This document shows, in pieces, positions 43,227 to 43,438 of a stretch of DNA of 43,438 bases (its first letter is position 1; each line of letters begins with the position of its first letter). The notes beneath the pieces are model-generated. The model had not been told where the DNA came from, made no database searches, and was given only the letters and a program-made list of their open reading frames with translations. The translations under genes were made by a program, and so were the position numbers. The stretch comes from Ectocarpus siliculosus (taxonomy: Eukaryota; Sar; Phaeophyceae; Ectocarpales; Ectocarpaceae). The stretch covers positions 7,341 to 50,778 of the forward strand of contig FN648740.1 of assembly GCA_000310025.1 (NCBI GenBank), read 5' to 3'.

Positions 43227-43438
43227 GTGGGTTGTCTTCGTTTGTTGCTGGCCGTCTCCCTGCAGTTGATCCACACGATCTGTTGGTGTGTGTAGCGCTA
43301 CCTACCTAGCGCCCCATCCCCCTGTTGTTCCGCCCCCTCCCCCCCCCTTCCCTGCCCTGCTGCCCCCCCTCCTGGGTGTGCTCCTCGGCTCTCCCCCCCC
43401 CCCCCCCCCCCCCTTTTTTTTTTTGCCCTGGGGCGCCC
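43227..43438 (+). other. start of STT3 intron 7
   Basis: Opens with GTGGGT after ATCCAG and ends the window in C and T homopolymer runs. The next STT3 exon is outside. Confidence 0.7.

Overview
This window is nuclear DNA from a eukaryote, most likely a brown alga of the Ectocarpus type or another stramenopile. The signs are few genes per kilobase, GT-AG introns of several hundred to about 2,300 bases, exons rich in G/C at the third codon position, abundant GA/CT and AAC/GTT microsatellites, many small transposon relics, and a 100-N assembly gap inside a GA repeat. The clade is inferred from overall character, not from a marker gene.

Layout. 0-1.4 kb (- strand): first exon of a pepsin-family aspartic protease whose active-site region resembles the plasmepsin V type. 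3.5-7.4 kb (+): complete three-exon CX5R protein phosphatase with a long low-complexity tail. 7.4-16.8 kb: no convincing gene; microsatellites, the gap, dispersed repeats and two large foldback palindromes. 16.9-19.8 kb (-): decayed, 5'-truncated non-LTR retrotransposon. 20-26 kb: repeats, plus a possible small gene at 22.9-23.5 kb (+). 26.3-27.5 kb (+): a fusion of two ubiquitin units, a Cys-rich domain and a RING-H2 finger, needing two one-base frame corrections. 28.65-37.2 kb (-): a multi-exon sphingosine-1-phosphate-phosphatase-like PAP2 enzyme; eight exons join in phase. A tRNA-Ile(GAU)-like gene lies inside one of its introns on the opposite strand. 37.8-38.0 kb (+): an orphan terminal exon. 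38.6 kb to the end (+): the N-terminal half of STT3, the catalytic subunit of oligosaccharyltransferase, in seven exons.

The genes do not form a pathway. The protease, phosphatase, lipid phosphatase, STT3 and ubiquitin-RING protein are separate housekeeping or signalling functions; the lipid phosphatase and STT3 both belong in the ER membrane.

The most interesting signal is in gene structure. Three times, in two neighbouring genes, a short segment carrying an exon-intron junction has been locally duplicated: the STT3 exon 3 acceptor (three copies), the STT3 exon 6 donor (two copies of 40 bp) and a PAP2 exon donor (three copies). This leaves decoy splice sites in the introns. GTT-rich tracts also follow several donors, and A-tracts directly precede several acceptors.
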